Shown piece by piece: positions 28,316 through 36,967 of a stretch of 64,000 nt of DNA. The notes under the pieces are model-generated. The model was not told where the DNA came from. It did not search any database and saw only the letters and a program-made list of their open reading frames with translations. Made by a program: the position numbers and the translations under genes. The stretch is from assembly GCF_031846325.1 (NCBI RefSeq), contig NZ_JAVRHZ010000007.1:62001-126000 (forward strand). The letters run 5' to 3'. How positions within the stretch are numbered: the stretch's first letter is position 1; each line of letters begins with the position of its first letter. This DNA comes from Patiriisocius_A hiemis (GTDB taxonomy: Bacteria; Bacteroidota; Bacteroidia; Flavobacteriales; Flavobacteriaceae).

Positions 28316-29377
28316 ATGGAATACTCTAATCTAACAAGTAAAATTGAAGCAGCCTATGCTGCGAAAAGGCCTTTTGTGTTTTTCTCAAAACCTAATGAAG
28401 ATTCTGCTACTGCTATATTTCCAACACTTGAGGTATTACACCCAGTTACTGTAAATAGTCATGATGGGTTTCTTTTCGCTCCTTTTTTATTAAAGGACAA
28501 GGTTTATTTGTACCCCCTTGAAGGAAGCGAAGTTTATACAACTACAGTACCCAATATTAATACATTAAAAACTACTGTTAAAATTCAAGAATCCAAGAAA
28601 ACACTTAGTGATTATGAAGGCCTAATTAGTAAAACAATTTCTGAAATTAAAAAAACAAATTTAAAGAAAGTTGTTATATCTAGAAATGTATCTATTGACC
28701 TTAAAAACTTTAAAATAGACAATTTACTTACTAGGCTTTTTAATCTATATCCAGATGCGTACAGGTATATATGGTACCATCCCAATCATGGATTATGGTG
28801 TGGAGCAACTCCAGAGTTATTGTTAAAAACAGATGGTAGTGTGATTAATACTATAGCCCTAGCAGCTACACAAACTAACGGAGCTAGTATTTCTTGGACT
28901 GTAAAAGAAAAAGAAGAACAAAGCTTGGTGACAAGAGACATTTCTAGTCTTTTACAAAGTATAACTACAGCCTTAAATATTGGTAAAGCTAAAACTCATG
29001 TTGCAGGAACACTAGCTCATTTAAAAACAGATATCACAGGAGTACTTAATAAAGGAGTTCATGATGTTTCCAGCTTAGCAAGTAGACTACATCCTACGCC
29101 AGCTATTTGTGGAACTCCAACAGAAATGGCTAAAGATTTTATTCTTAAAAATGAAGGCTATGATAGGTCTTTTTATACAGGTTTTTTTGGAATTACATCA
29201 AACAAAGGACGAGTAGGAGAGGTTTATGTAAACCTTAGATGTATGAAAATTGAAAATAAGAAAGCAACTTTATATACAGGAGGCGGTATTACAGCTTCTT
29301 CTAAGCCTAAAGATGAGCGTATAGAAACACAAAAAAAACAGCAAACTATGCTGCAAGTTCTAGCACCCTTTCTTTAG
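28316..29377 (+). CDS. menF: Isochorismate synthase
   Basis: The protein has 353 residues, short for MenF but usual in Bacteroidota. The C-terminal chorismate-binding domain has GATPELLL, SRLHPTPAICGTP and YTGFFGI, ending in the GGGIT and KKQQTML region. It converts chorismate to isochorismate, the first committed step of menaquinone synthesis. It starts 3 bases after the hotdog thioesterase stop. menD follows after 31 bases. Confidence 0.92.
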   Translation: MEYSNLTSKIEAAYAAKRPFVFFSKPNEDSATAIFPTLEVLHPVTVNSHDGFLFAPFLLKDKVYLYPLEGSEVYTTTVPNINTLKTTVKIQESKKTLSDYEGLISKTISEIKKTNLKKVVISRNVSIDLKNFKIDNLLTRLFNLYPDAYRYIWYHPNHGLWCGATPELLLKTDGSVINTIALAATQTNGASISWTVKEKEEQSLVTRDISSLLQSITTALNIGKAKTHVAGTLAHLKTDITGVLNKGVHDVSSLASRLHPTPAICGTPTEMAKDFILKNEGYDRSFYTGFFGITSNKGRVGEVYVNLRCMKIENKKATLYTGGGITASSKPKDERIETQKKQQTMLQVLAPFL

Positions 29378-29395
29378 TTATAACCATGCAGTTTG

Positions 29396-29403
29396 TACCT
29401 TTG
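29396..29403 (+). promoter_or_regulatory. -7 promoter element (TACCTTTG) five bases before the menD ATG
   Basis: TACCTTTG matches TAnnTTTG. Only TATAA separates it from the ATG at 29409, so the transcript would begin at or next to the start codon. A TTA at a spacing of 19 is the nearest -33-like triplet. Confidence 0.55.
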
Positions 29404-29408
29404 TATAA

Positions 29409-31073
29409 ATGCATTTTTCAGATAAAATTTTATCGCAAACTGTAACCCAATTGTGTTTAGACTCTGGGGTTACTTCTGTAGTGATATCTCCTGGGTCTCG
29501 CAATGCTCCCTTAACAATAGGCTTTACTTTAGACAACCATTTTAATTGTTATAGTATTGTAGATGAACGTTGCGCTGCTTTTTTTGCATTAGGCATCGCA
29601 CAACAAACCCAAAAACCAGTTGCCTTAGTCTGTACTTCTGGTTCTGCACTACTTAATTACTATCCAGCTATTGCCGAAGCCTTTTATAGTGACATTCCTC
29701 TTGTTGTTATATCTGCAGATAGGCCAGAGCACCTAATTGAAGTTGGGGATGGGCAAACCATTATGCAAGAAAATGTGTATGGAAAACATATATTGTACAA
29801 TGCTAATTGTAAAGAAGGCAAAAACTCTCAATCTTATAATGAAGAAGAGATTGGTAAGGCATTAATAAAAGCTGTTAACGAGAAGGGACCTGTACATATT
29901 AATGTTCCTTTTTCTGAGCCACTTTACAATACCTCTGAAAAAAGAAATATAACCACCTCATTAAAGATTCCTAAGAAAAAAACAACTTTAATTTATGATG
30001 AATTAGATAGTGTTTTTACTAATTGGAATAAAGCAGAAAAAAAAATGATACTCGTTGGAGTATTACCTCCTAATAGTATTGAAGAAAAAATAATAAACAA
30101 ATTAGCCGCTAATGAAAGTGTTTTGGTACTTACAGAAACTACTTCAAACCTTAAACACTCTAACTTTATAAATGCTATAGATCAATTAATAGCGCCATTA
30201 ACTCAAGATGGCTTTATGCAACTACAACCAGATATCTTGTTGAGTTTTGGAGGAATGGTAGTTTCAAAAAAAATCAAAGCATTTTTAAGAAACTTTCCGC
30301 CAAAATTTCATTATCATGTAGATGCCAAAAAAGCCTACAATACATATTTTACACTAGATAAGCATGTAAAGACTACCCCTTCTCTTTTTCTAAAGGAGTT
30401 ACTAAATAAGTCAACACCAATTTCGAGCACTTATCGAGATACTTGGTTAGCTGTTAAGTCTAAAAGGCTACAAGGGCATAATACTTATTTAAATAATATC
30501 CCTTTTTCAGATTTTAGTGTTTATGAAAGTATAGTTAAAAACTTGTCAAAACCTTTACAACTTCAGTTAGCAAATAGTACAGCAATTAGGTATTCACAAT
30601 TATTTACACTCCCTAGTGATGTTGAGGTTTTTTGCAACAGAGGCACAAGTGGTATAGATGGGAGCACAAGTACTGCAATAGGTGCTGCTGTAGCTTCAAA
30701 ACTTCAGACCTTATACATTACAGGTGACTTAAGTTTTTTTTACGATAGCAACGCGTTATGGAATAATTATATCCCCTCAAATTTTAGAATTATTCTATTA
30801 AATAATAAAGGAGGCGGGATTTTTAGAATACTACCAAAAGCTAAGGAGTCAGCTCACTTTACTACCTTTTTCGAAACAAAACATGACTTAACGGCAAAGC
30901 AGTTATGTGAACTATTTAATTTTGATTATCTAGTTGCCAAAACCAAAGAACAAACAGAAAGTGCTTTAAAAGAGTTTTATAAGGTTTCAGAAAAACCGAG
31001 GTTATTAGAAGTATTTACACCTTCAGAAATTAATGATGAAGTGTTACTTTCTTATTTTAAAGCTATCAAATAA
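29409..31073 (+). CDS. menD: 2-succinyl-5-enolpyruvyl-6-hydroxy-3-cyclohexene-1-carboxylate synthase
   Basis: The protein has 554 residues. The N-terminus aligns with MenD (LCLDSGVTSVVISPGSRNAPL). The pyrimidine domain has DERCAAFFALGIA, and the thiamine-diphosphate domain has GTSGIDGSTSTAIGAA with GDLSFFYD and LLNNKGGGIF. It condenses isochorismate and 2-oxoglutarate. The start is fixed by family alignment even though the promoter -7 box ends 5 bases upstream. It converges with a small unknown gene (1 base between stops). Confidence 0.95.
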   Translation: MHFSDKILSQTVTQLCLDSGVTSVVISPGSRNAPLTIGFTLDNHFNCYSIVDERCAAFFALGIAQQTQKPVALVCTSGSALLNYYPAIAEAFYSDIPLVVISADRPEHLIEVGDGQTIMQENVYGKHILYNANCKEGKNSQSYNEEEIGKALIKAVNEKGPVHINVPFSEPLYNTSEKRNITTSLKIPKKKTTLIYDELDSVFTNWNKAEKKMILVGVLPPNSIEEKIINKLAANESVLVLTETTSNLKHSNFINAIDQLIAPLTQDGFMQLQPDILLSFGGMVVSKKIKAFLRNFPPKFHYHVDAKKAYNTYFTLDKHVKTTPSLFLKELLNKSTPISSTYRDTWLAVKSKRLQGHNTYLNNIPFSDFSVYESIVKNLSKPLQLQLANSTAIRYSQLFTLPSDVEVFCNRGTSGIDGSTSTAIGAAVASKLQTLYITGDLSFFYDSNALWNNYIPSNFRIILLNNKGGGIFRILPKAKESAHFTTFFETKHDLTAKQLCELFNFDYLVAKTKEQTESALKEFYKVSEKPRLLEVFTPSEINDEVLLSYFKAIK

Positions 31074-31074
31074 G

Positions 31075-31485
31075 TTAATTTTGAAGTATATTTTGTGACC
31101 AAGAATATGCCATTTCCATGGTTTCAAAAATGGCAATTGGTTTTTTAAAAAAGATGGCTTCTAATTTAGCATTTTCTCTTGCCTCCTCCCTATCTGCCAC
31201 AATGCAAATTCCTTTAAGACTGGGGATTTTGCTTAAATATTTATAATCATTAGGGTTTAAAGAGTAAGAGTTTATTCTATTTGAGATTATCACAAAAGGT
31301 TTTAATTCCACTATTTTTAAACACTTGGAAAGCAATGAAGCCCCTGTTTTAAATGAGACAGATACGCCTTCATTCATTTCTGTGACTACAATGTTATCAT
31401 AAAAATAGATGGTTCCTAAATCTGCAGATATAAACTCCTTGAGAACTACATCTTTAGGGAAATTATGGTGAAGAGTTGGTTTCAT
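31075..31485 (-). CDS. Small conserved protein, SpoIIAA/STAS-like by appearance
   Basis: The protein has 136 residues from the ATG at 31485; a longer frame up to 31746 runs into the divergent S1 gene and is not credible. The protein alternates strands and helices (KPFVIISNRINSY, LKGICIVADREEARENAKLE) in a way reminiscent of SpoIIAA/STAS-fold proteins, but I cannot assign it. Similar proteins occur in flavobacteria. It lies between menD and the S1 gene. Confidence 0.6.
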   Translation of the reverse strand: MKPTLHHNFPKDVVLKEFISADLGTIYFYDNIVVTEMNEGVSVSFKTGASLLSKCLKIVELKPFVIISNRINSYSLNPNDYKYLSKIPSLKGICIVADREEARENAKLEAIFFKKPIAIFETMEMAYSWSQNILQN

Positions 31486-31555
31486 TGCCCGTGAAGTTAC
31501 TAAAAAATTTATGATGATTTTATTTTTTTTGAGCCCAATTTGATAGTATAAATGG

Positions 31556-31563
31556 TAATTTTG
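31556..31563 (+). promoter_or_regulatory. -7 promoter element (TAATTTTG) five bases before the S1-protein ATG
   Basis: TAATTTTG fits TAnnTTTG and is followed by TGACA and then ATG at 31569. It overlaps the GTG at 31563, which rules that codon out as the start. It predicts a leaderless transcript. Confidence 0.55.
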
Positions 31564-31568
31564 TGACA

Positions 31569-32402
31569 ATGATAACATTAGGAGAATACAACACTTTAAA
31601 AATTTTAAGAGAGACAGATCCAGGCTTATATCTAGGCGATGAAGAGGGAAATGACATCTTATTACCACATAAGTATAAACCTGCCAATTACAGCTTAGAA
31701 GATGAGTTAGAGGTCTTTGTTTATCTTGATAATGAGGAACGACCAATTGCTACTACATTAAAACCCTACCTTACAATTAACACATTTGGGTATTTGCATT
31801 GTAGTGATGTAAATAAATATGGTGCTTTTATGGATTGGGGAGTAGAGAAGCACTTGTTTGTTCCGTTTAGAGAGCAAGCCAGACCTATGAAGGTTGGAAA
31901 CTGGTACATTGTGTATATGTATCTTGATGAATTAACAAAGCGATTAGTTGGTTCTAGTAAAACTAATAATTTTGTATCAAATGATGATGTGACCTTAGAA
32001 CGTTATGATGAGATAAATGTGTTGGTTACTCATATTACTGAAAAAGGTGCTAATGTTATTATTAATGGAAAACACAAAGGTCTAATCTATAACGAAGATA
32101 TTTTTGAAGATATCCGTTCTGGAGATACCTTTGTTGCTTATGTAAAAAAAGTTAGACACGATAATAAAATAGATGTTGTCTTACAACCCCCCGGTTATAA
32201 AAGTATAGAGCCAAACGCTAATTTTATTTTAGACGAATTAAAAGCTGCAGGAGGATTTATTGGATTACATGATAAGAGTGATCCAGAAGCAATTAAAAAT
32301 GAATTGGGTATGAGTAAGAAGAGTTTTAAAAAAGCGATTGGTACACTTTATAAAGACAAACAGATTATTATTAAAGATGATGGAATAGAATTGGTTGAAT
32401 AA
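31569..32402 (+). CDS. CvfB-like S1 RNA-binding protein
   Basis: The protein has 277 residues. Tandem S1-type OB folds contain the CvfB pattern: YLGDEEGNDILLP, YGAFMDWGVEKHLFVPFREQ and VKKVRHDNKIDVVLQPPG. A C-terminal winged helix (FIGLHDKSDPEAIKNELGMS) follows. CvfB-type proteins bind RNA and in Staphylococcus affect virulence gene expression; in Bacteroidota the role is unknown. The ATG at 31569 is preferred over the GTG at 31563 because of the promoter position. Confidence 0.88.
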   Translation: MITLGEYNTLKILRETDPGLYLGDEEGNDILLPHKYKPANYSLEDELEVFVYLDNEERPIATTLKPYLTINTFGYLHCSDVNKYGAFMDWGVEKHLFVPFREQARPMKVGNWYIVYMYLDELTKRLVGSSKTNNFVSNDDVTLERYDEINVLVTHITEKGANVIINGKHKGLIYNEDIFEDIRSGDTFVAYVKKVRHDNKIDVVLQPPGYKSIEPNANFILDELKAAGGFIGLHDKSDPEAIKNELGMSKKSFKKAIGTLYKDKQIIIKDDGIELVE

Positions 32403-32405
32403 TTA

Positions 32406-32441
32406 ATAAGATTGTGTCTATAAGAAAAACTAAAATCTTAT
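32406..32441. terminator. Possible hairpin between convergent genes
   Basis: An 8-bp perfect inverted repeat (ATAAGATT at 32406-32413, AATCTTAT at 32434-32441) lies just after the S1 gene stop and before the convergent small gene end. The loop is long (20 bases) and the T-tracts are weak. Confidence 0.28.
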
Positions 32442-32479
32442 AAAGTAAAATACAAAGCTTGTTGAATACTACTAACTAT

Positions 32480-32905
32480 TTACTGATTTACCCGATATAT
32501 ATCCAATGGTGAACAAAAATAAACAGGTCTTTGTTCTTGATAGACTGAATTTTTCACACCATAATTTGTAGTTCCATTTCTAGAATTACTTCCATTAACC
32601 GAAAAAGAAAAGCTAAGCCCCTTTGGTGTTGCTTTTGTTTTACCATCCCATTTTTTTGTAATATAATTTTGTCTTTCTGCTAAAGCTTCAGTCATATTAA
32701 CAGGCGTTCTATAATTCTCTTCATTCATTTTAAAAGTTGGTAATTGTGAATCAAACATTGTTGGAGACGTTGTTAATGAAAAAGTTGCTAAATCTTCAAT
32801 AAGGGGAAGCGATTCAGCATCAATAGTAAAATAGCGAGTTTCGAAATCAAGCTGAGAAAACCCTGTAAACGGAATAAAAACGAATAAGAATAGTAGCTTT
32901 TTCAT
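32480..32905 (-). CDS. Exported protein of unknown function
   Basis: The protein has 141 residues. A signal peptide (MKKLLFLFVFIPFTGFSQ) is followed by a short mature region containing ALAERQNYITKKWDGKT and a Gly/Asn-rich end near residue 115. No family is recognised. It has its own -7 element (TAATTTTG) overlapping the end of the upstream C1 peptidase gene. Confidence 0.65.
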   Translation of the reverse strand: MKKLLFLFVFIPFTGFSQLDFETRYFTIDAESLPLIEDLATFSLTTSPTMFDSQLPTFKMNEENYRTPVNMTEALAERQNYITKKWDGKTKATPKGLSFSFSVNGSNSRNGTTNYGVKNSVYQEQRPVYFCSPLDIYRVNQ

Positions 32906-32930
32906 ATCTATTTTGCATCAAATTTTAAGC

Positions 32931-32938
32931 CAAAATTA
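32931..32938 (-). promoter_or_regulatory. -7 promoter element (TAATTTTG, minus strand) for the small exported protein
   Basis: The plus-strand CAAAATTA reads TAATTTTG on the minus strand, 25 bases before the ATG at 32905. It overlaps the stop codon of the C1 peptidase gene, so the downstream gene can be transcribed alone. Confidence 0.45.
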
Positions 32939-34075
32939 TAAATTCAATTTTTTAGCAGTAGTTTGAGGTACAGCATCTTTATGAACCATAATACTTATGG
33001 TCTTAAGACGCATATAAGCTTCACTAAAATATACATATCCTCCATTGGCATTTCTGCTTTCATCTGTCCCCCAACTGTTTTTTACTTTGTAGTAGGTTGT
33101 GCCATTTTGGTCTTGTAATATCCCAGTAACATGCATTAAATGGTCATCTGTAGTAGTGTAGTTTTCAAACTCATCTTGACGATACTCTTGTGTAATATTC
33201 ATTTCAGGATAAATACCTTGCAAGGCTTTTGCGTTATTATTTGCATCCTTAGGGATTACAGCTACTCCATCTTTTGAAGAAAATGTACGCTCACTCACAT
33301 CACAATCCAACTCAACAGTATAGCCATTTTTAAGAGCGTAATCTATAGTGTTCATTAGTTCATCTAGTGGGACATTATAAAAACTTCCATAACTCCAATT
33401 ATCTGGAATGTTTAGAATAAATGTTTTATAAAAAGGTGCGTGTGTAAATGAGGTAATAGTAACGTAATCCCTTGGGTTTATCTTAGTCAACTCTAAGAAG
33501 CTTTTAGGTGTGTATTGCTTTCCTTTATATGTAAATTGGGTAACATTTTTACCAAGATAAACATCCAAAACTCCCTCTACAGCATGTTTCCATTTTTTAC
33601 TCAATTTTCTACCAGGGTTATCTACATATGTTGTGAGCATAGATTTTAATACTGCTACCATCTCTGCGTGATTGTGATTAGTTTCATTATCAGACAAACC
33701 ATCAAAAGCCTCTTGCGGTACAAGCCCATATTTTGCAACCGAGTTAATAACATCATGTGCTAAGCCTCCTTCAGAAAATTGAGCTTTTCCCTGTCGCATC
33801 ACAAAATTCTCTGCCTTTTTTGGGTAAGTGTTACGTACGGTGTACATTTCAGATAAATCAATTTGATTACCCGTAAGTCTAATAATTTCAGATTCTAAAA
33901 AAGAAGAAGTAGAAAAACTCCAGCACGTTCCTGTTCTTCCTTGACTAATTACCGGTGTAGCTTCTAGGTCAATAACTTCAGTAAACTTATAAGCTTCTTG
34001 GGCATTTACTGAAATTATAAAACATACTAAAAAGGAAACTGATAAACTGAATTTTAGAAATTTGAATTTTTTCAT
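32936..34075 (-). CDS. C1 family (papain-like, bleomycin-hydrolase type) peptidase
   Basis: The protein has 379 residues. A signal peptide (about residues 8-25, ending VNAQ) precedes a papain-like domain. The catalytic Cys is in GRTGTCWSFS, His in DDHLMHVTGI and Asn in VKNSWGTDE. The length and the long insertion resemble the aminopeptidase C1/bleomycin hydrolase group. With a signal peptide it acts in the periplasm or outside the cell. It is divergent from menB with 42 bases between the starts. Confidence 0.9.
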   Translation of the reverse strand: MKKFKFLKFSLSVSFLVCFIISVNAQEAYKFTEVIDLEATPVISQGRTGTCWSFSTSSFLESEIIRLTGNQIDLSEMYTVRNTYPKKAENFVMRQGKAQFSEGGLAHDVINSVAKYGLVPQEAFDGLSDNETNHNHAEMVAVLKSMLTTYVDNPGRKLSKKWKHAVEGVLDVYLGKNVTQFTYKGKQYTPKSFLELTKINPRDYVTITSFTHAPFYKTFILNIPDNWSYGSFYNVPLDELMNTIDYALKNGYTVELDCDVSERTFSSKDGVAVIPKDANNNAKALQGIYPEMNITQEYRQDEFENYTTTDDHLMHVTGILQDQNGTTYYKVKNSWGTDESRNANGGYVYFSEAYMRLKTISIMVHKDAVPQTTAKKLNL

Positions 34076-34092
34076 TTGGAAATTTTATAGAG

Positions 34093-34100
34093 TATCTTTG
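34093..34100 (+). promoter_or_regulatory. -7 promoter element (TATCTTTG) for menB
   Basis: TATCTTTG matches TAnnTTTG and lies 17 bases before the menB ATG (34118), within the 42-base divergent gap to the C1 peptidase gene. Confidence 0.6.
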
Positions 34101-34117
34101 ATGTAAATTTAATAAAT

Positions 34118-34957
34118 ATGAGTACACCCAACTGGAAAATAGCCAAAGAATATACAGATATTACCTATAAAAAATTTAACGGAGTTGCAAGAATTGCTTT
34201 TAACAGACCTGATGTTCGAAATGCATTTAGACCTAAAACTACAAGCGAATTGCTTGATGCTTTTCACGATGCACAAGAAGATACTTCTATAGGTGTAGTT
34301 TTATTATCTGCCGAGGGACCTTCTAGTAAAGATGGTGTGTATAGCTTTTGTAGTGGAGGAGACCAAAAAGCAAGGGGGCATCAGGGATATGTTGGAGAAG
34401 ATGGGTATCATAGACTTAATATCCTAGAAGTACAGCGCCTTATACGGTTTATGCCTAAGGCTGTAATTTGTGTAGTGCCAGGTTGGGCAGTTGGAGGAGG
34501 ACATAGTTTACATGTAGTGTGTGATATGACATTAGCTAGTAAAGAACATGCTATCTTTAAGCAAACTGATGCAGATGTTACAAGTTTTGATGGGGGGTAC
34601 GGTAGTGCATATTTAGCTAAGATGGTAGGACAAAAAAAAGCACGAGAAATATTTTTTCTTGGAAGAAATTATAGTGCTCAAGAAGCTTTTGAGATGGGAA
34701 TGGTAAATGCTGTGATTCCTCATGCAGATTTAGAACAAACTGCTTATGAATGGGCACGAGAGGTTTTAGCTAAGTCTCCAACATCTATAAAAATGCTGAA
34801 GTTTGCAATGAACCTTACAGATGATGGTATGGTTGGGCAACAAGTTTTCGCTGGTGAAGCAACCCGTCTAGCTTATATGACAGAAGAAGCAAAAGAGGGG
34901 CGTGACGCCTTTCTTGAAAAAAGAAAACCTAACTTTGACAAAAAGTGGTTGCCTTAA
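34118..34957 (+). CDS. menB: 1,4-dihydroxy-2-naphthoyl-CoA synthase
   Basis: The protein has 279 residues. The crotonase fold has the MenB-specific signatures FCSGGDQKARGHQGY, VPGWAVGGGHSLHVVCD and DVTSFDGGYGSAYLA. It closes the naphthoquinone ring of o-succinylbenzoyl-CoA. It belongs to the same pathway as menF and menD about 5 kb upstream. The genes menC, menE and menA are not in the window. The glycosyltransferase gene follows after 25 bases. Confidence 0.95.
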   Translation: MSTPNWKIAKEYTDITYKKFNGVARIAFNRPDVRNAFRPKTTSELLDAFHDAQEDTSIGVVLLSAEGPSSKDGVYSFCSGGDQKARGHQGYVGEDGYHRLNILEVQRLIRFMPKAVICVVPGWAVGGGHSLHVVCDMTLASKEHAIFKQTDADVTSFDGGYGSAYLAKMVGQKKAREIFFLGRNYSAQEAFEMGMVNAVIPHADLEQTAYEWAREVLAKSPTSIKMLKFAMNLTDDGMVGQQVFAGEATRLAYMTEEAKEGRDAFLEKRKPNFDKKWLP

Positions 34958-34982
34958 CTTTACCTTTACCTTGTAACTAATA

Positions 34983-35711
34983 ATGGATGTACCCATAAAA
35001 AAACTTTCAATCATTATCCCAGCTTATAATGAAGGAAGAACGATTTATAAAATTTTAGATAGGGTTAAAGAGGTGACTTTGATTAATTCAATTGAAAAAG
35101 AATTAATAATTGTAAACGATTGCTCTACCGATGATACAGAAGATGCTATTCTAGAGTATAAATCTAATAATCCCTCTCTAAACATTACTTATTACAAACA
35201 CGAACAGAATAAAGGAAAAGGAGCCGCTTTACACACGGGAATAATTAAAGCAACTGGAGAGTATCTAATTATTCAAGATGCAGATTTAGAGTATGACCCT
35301 TCTGAATATAACTTACTATTAAAGCCTGTAGTTGATGGATTTGCAGATGTAGTTTATGGATCTAGATTTGTAAGTGGTAAGCCACATAGAATACTATTTT
35401 TTTGGCATACTATTGGAAACAAATTTTTAACCTTTCTTTCCAATATGCTAACTAATCTAAATCTCACAGATATGGAAACCTGTTATAAGTTATTTAATAC
35501 AGGCATTATACAAGGACTCACTCTAAGAGAAAACCGGTTTGGTTTTGAGCCTGAGGTAACAGCAAAAATTTCTAGAGTACCTAAGATACGTGTTTACGAA
35601 GTTGGTATTTCTTACTATGGAAGAACTTACGAAGAGGGTAAAAAAATAGGCTGGAAAGATGGTTTTAGAGCTATTTATTGCATTTTAAAGTACAATCTTT
35701 TTTCGAGGTAA
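34983..35711 (+). CDS. Family 2 glycosyltransferase, dolichol-phosphate mannosyltransferase-like
   Basis: The protein has 242 residues. The GT2 signature IIPAYNEGRTIYKIL is at the N-terminus and the metal/sugar-binding motif IQDADLEYDPSEY near residue 100. The region around GSRFVSGKPHR and FGFEPEVTAKI is typical of polyprenyl-phosphate hexose synthases. It lacks the C-terminal membrane helices of the longer members. It probably makes a polyprenyl-linked sugar donor; the sugar is not determined. Confidence 0.87.
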   Translation: MDVPIKKLSIIIPAYNEGRTIYKILDRVKEVTLINSIEKELIIVNDCSTDDTEDAILEYKSNNPSLNITYYKHEQNKGKGAALHTGIIKATGEYLIIQDADLEYDPSEYNLLLKPVVDGFADVVYGSRFVSGKPHRILFFWHTIGNKFLTFLSNMLTNLNLTDMETCYKLFNTGIIQGLTLRENRFGFEPEVTAKISRVPKIRVYEVGISYYGRTYEEGKKIGWKDGFRAIYCILKYNLFSR

Positions 35712-35726
35712 ATTAATCCAATCATT

Positions 35727-36149
35727 TTAATTTATTTTAAACAAAATCCCTTCAATACTTATAAAATCTCCGCTTCCGCTATCACCATCTATATAGTGTA
35801 TTTACCCGTTAGCCTGCACATCAATACCTAATGCCTCACCTCCAGGTTGTAGGCCAGAACACAATTTTCTAGTTACTGGTCTATAACCAGCAGGTGCTAT
35901 AAAAATGATTTCACCAGCTACAAAGGCTCCTGTTTTTCGTAGTAAGCCCTCTAGATAGACTCTTCTTTGGCTTTGGTGGTAACTAGGAGTTGTGTATGTG
36001 CCATTATATGCAGACCAGTTTATGTATAGCATTGCGGCTATAGAAGGTTCAAGATTGTCTACATATACTTCAAAGATTGGTAGAAACTTTAAACAATTGA
36101 GTAGAAAAACTTGTATAAGCAATTTATCTTGAGAAAAAGTATAACACAT
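35727..36149 (-). pseudogene. Remnant of a phage-tail-fibre-like C-terminal domain, with an in-frame stop
   Basis: The open part (35802-36149) contains INWSAYNGTYTTPSYH, RVYLEGLLRKTG and FIAPAGYRP. These match the C-terminal module of tail-fibre-like proteins (NW..Y...Y, V.L.G.V, LP.GYRP, RIDV..NG). A TAA at 35802-35804 interrupts the expected ending, but the same frame continues for 24 codons (IHYIDGDSGSGDFISIEGI) to a stop at 35727. That segment is the natural end of the module. The ~40 N-terminal residues are unlike the family, and the start abuts the terminator of the SDR gene. It appears truncated and broken. Confidence 0.6.
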
Positions 36150-36190
36150 AAAAAAACGCCAAATTTCATAATTAAAAGAGATTAGGCGCT
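36150..36190 (-). terminator. Intrinsic terminator after the SDR gene
   Basis: On the minus strand, CGCC (36188-36185) pairs with GGCG (36160-36157), extended by AAT/ATT across one mismatch. A run of T follows (36156-36151). It lies directly after the SDR stop at 36215. Confidence 0.55.
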
Positions 36191-36214
36191 TAGTTTTATA
36201 TTACTTTTCTAAAA

Positions 36215-36847
36215 TTATGACAATACTTGGAAATTTTCTACAGCTTTTTCAATTTTAGTGTCTCCTTCTAAAATTTCAAAAGATTGGTTTTTGGCAACAT
36301 GGTTGTCAAGACTTTTTACTAATGTTCTTGCAACATCCCATCGTGGTATCTCTCCCTGCTTGCCAATTTTATTTTCAAGTTTAATCTTTCCAATTCCTTC
36401 TTTATTTGTTAGAGCTCCAGGCCTTACTATCGTAAAATTTAAACCGCTTATGTCTAAATATTGGTCTGCATTTTGTTTGGCTTGAAGATATTCTTTTAGT
36501 TCGCCTTTTGGATTATCTGCTCCCATAGAACTTAGCATTACAAATTTTTTAATGCGCTCTTTCTTAGAGGCATCTATTAGTTTTTGCGCACCTTTTTGAT
36601 CTACATTTATCACATCTTTTCCACCAGACCCTGCTGCAAATATAACTTTATCAATCTCTTTGGTGGTATGAGAGATATCTGATGTGAGATTTCCTATAAC
36701 AGTTTTAACTCCGTTTTTCTCAAAAGTTTCTTTTTGCGATTCGTTTCTAATCATTGCCACAGGAGTATATTGTGGCGAATCTTTTAATAAATTAATGATT
36801 TTATTTCCGGTGGCGCCTGTAGCACCTGCAACTAATATATTTTCCAT
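36215..36847 (-). CDS. NAD(P)-binding atypical short-chain dehydrogenase/reductase
   Basis: The protein has 210 residues. The nucleotide-binding motif VAGATGATGNKII (GxxGxxG) is at the N-terminus, and LSSMGADNPKGE and FTIVRPGALTN follow. This is the atypical SDR (NmrA/BVR-B-like, SDR_a5) pattern, lacking the YxxxK catalytic pair. Such proteins act as redox sensors or quinone or flavin reductases; the substrate is unknown. It has its own downstream terminator. Confidence 0.87.
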   Translation of the reverse strand: MENILVAGATGATGNKIINLLKDSPQYTPVAMIRNESQKETFEKNGVKTVIGNLTSDISHTTKEIDKVIFAAGSGGKDVINVDQKGAQKLIDASKKERIKKFVMLSSMGADNPKGELKEYLQAKQNADQYLDISGLNFTIVRPGALTNKEGIGKIKLENKIGKQGEIPRWDVARTLVKSLDNHVAKNQSFEILEGDTKIEKAVENFQVLS

Positions 36848-36967
36848 GCTATAATTTACAAAACGAAATATAGCCTTTAAAAAAACTTAACGCTCTTTAA
36901 CGCTTAGACTTAAAAAAATTAGAATATTTAACATTACTAGAAAGACACTAGTCTTAGTATATAAAGT

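Noticed and set aside
31486..31746. N-terminal extension of the small unknown gene (31075-31485)
   Set aside because: It runs through the promoter and start of the divergent S1 gene, and its translation is compositionally unlike a protein N-terminus.
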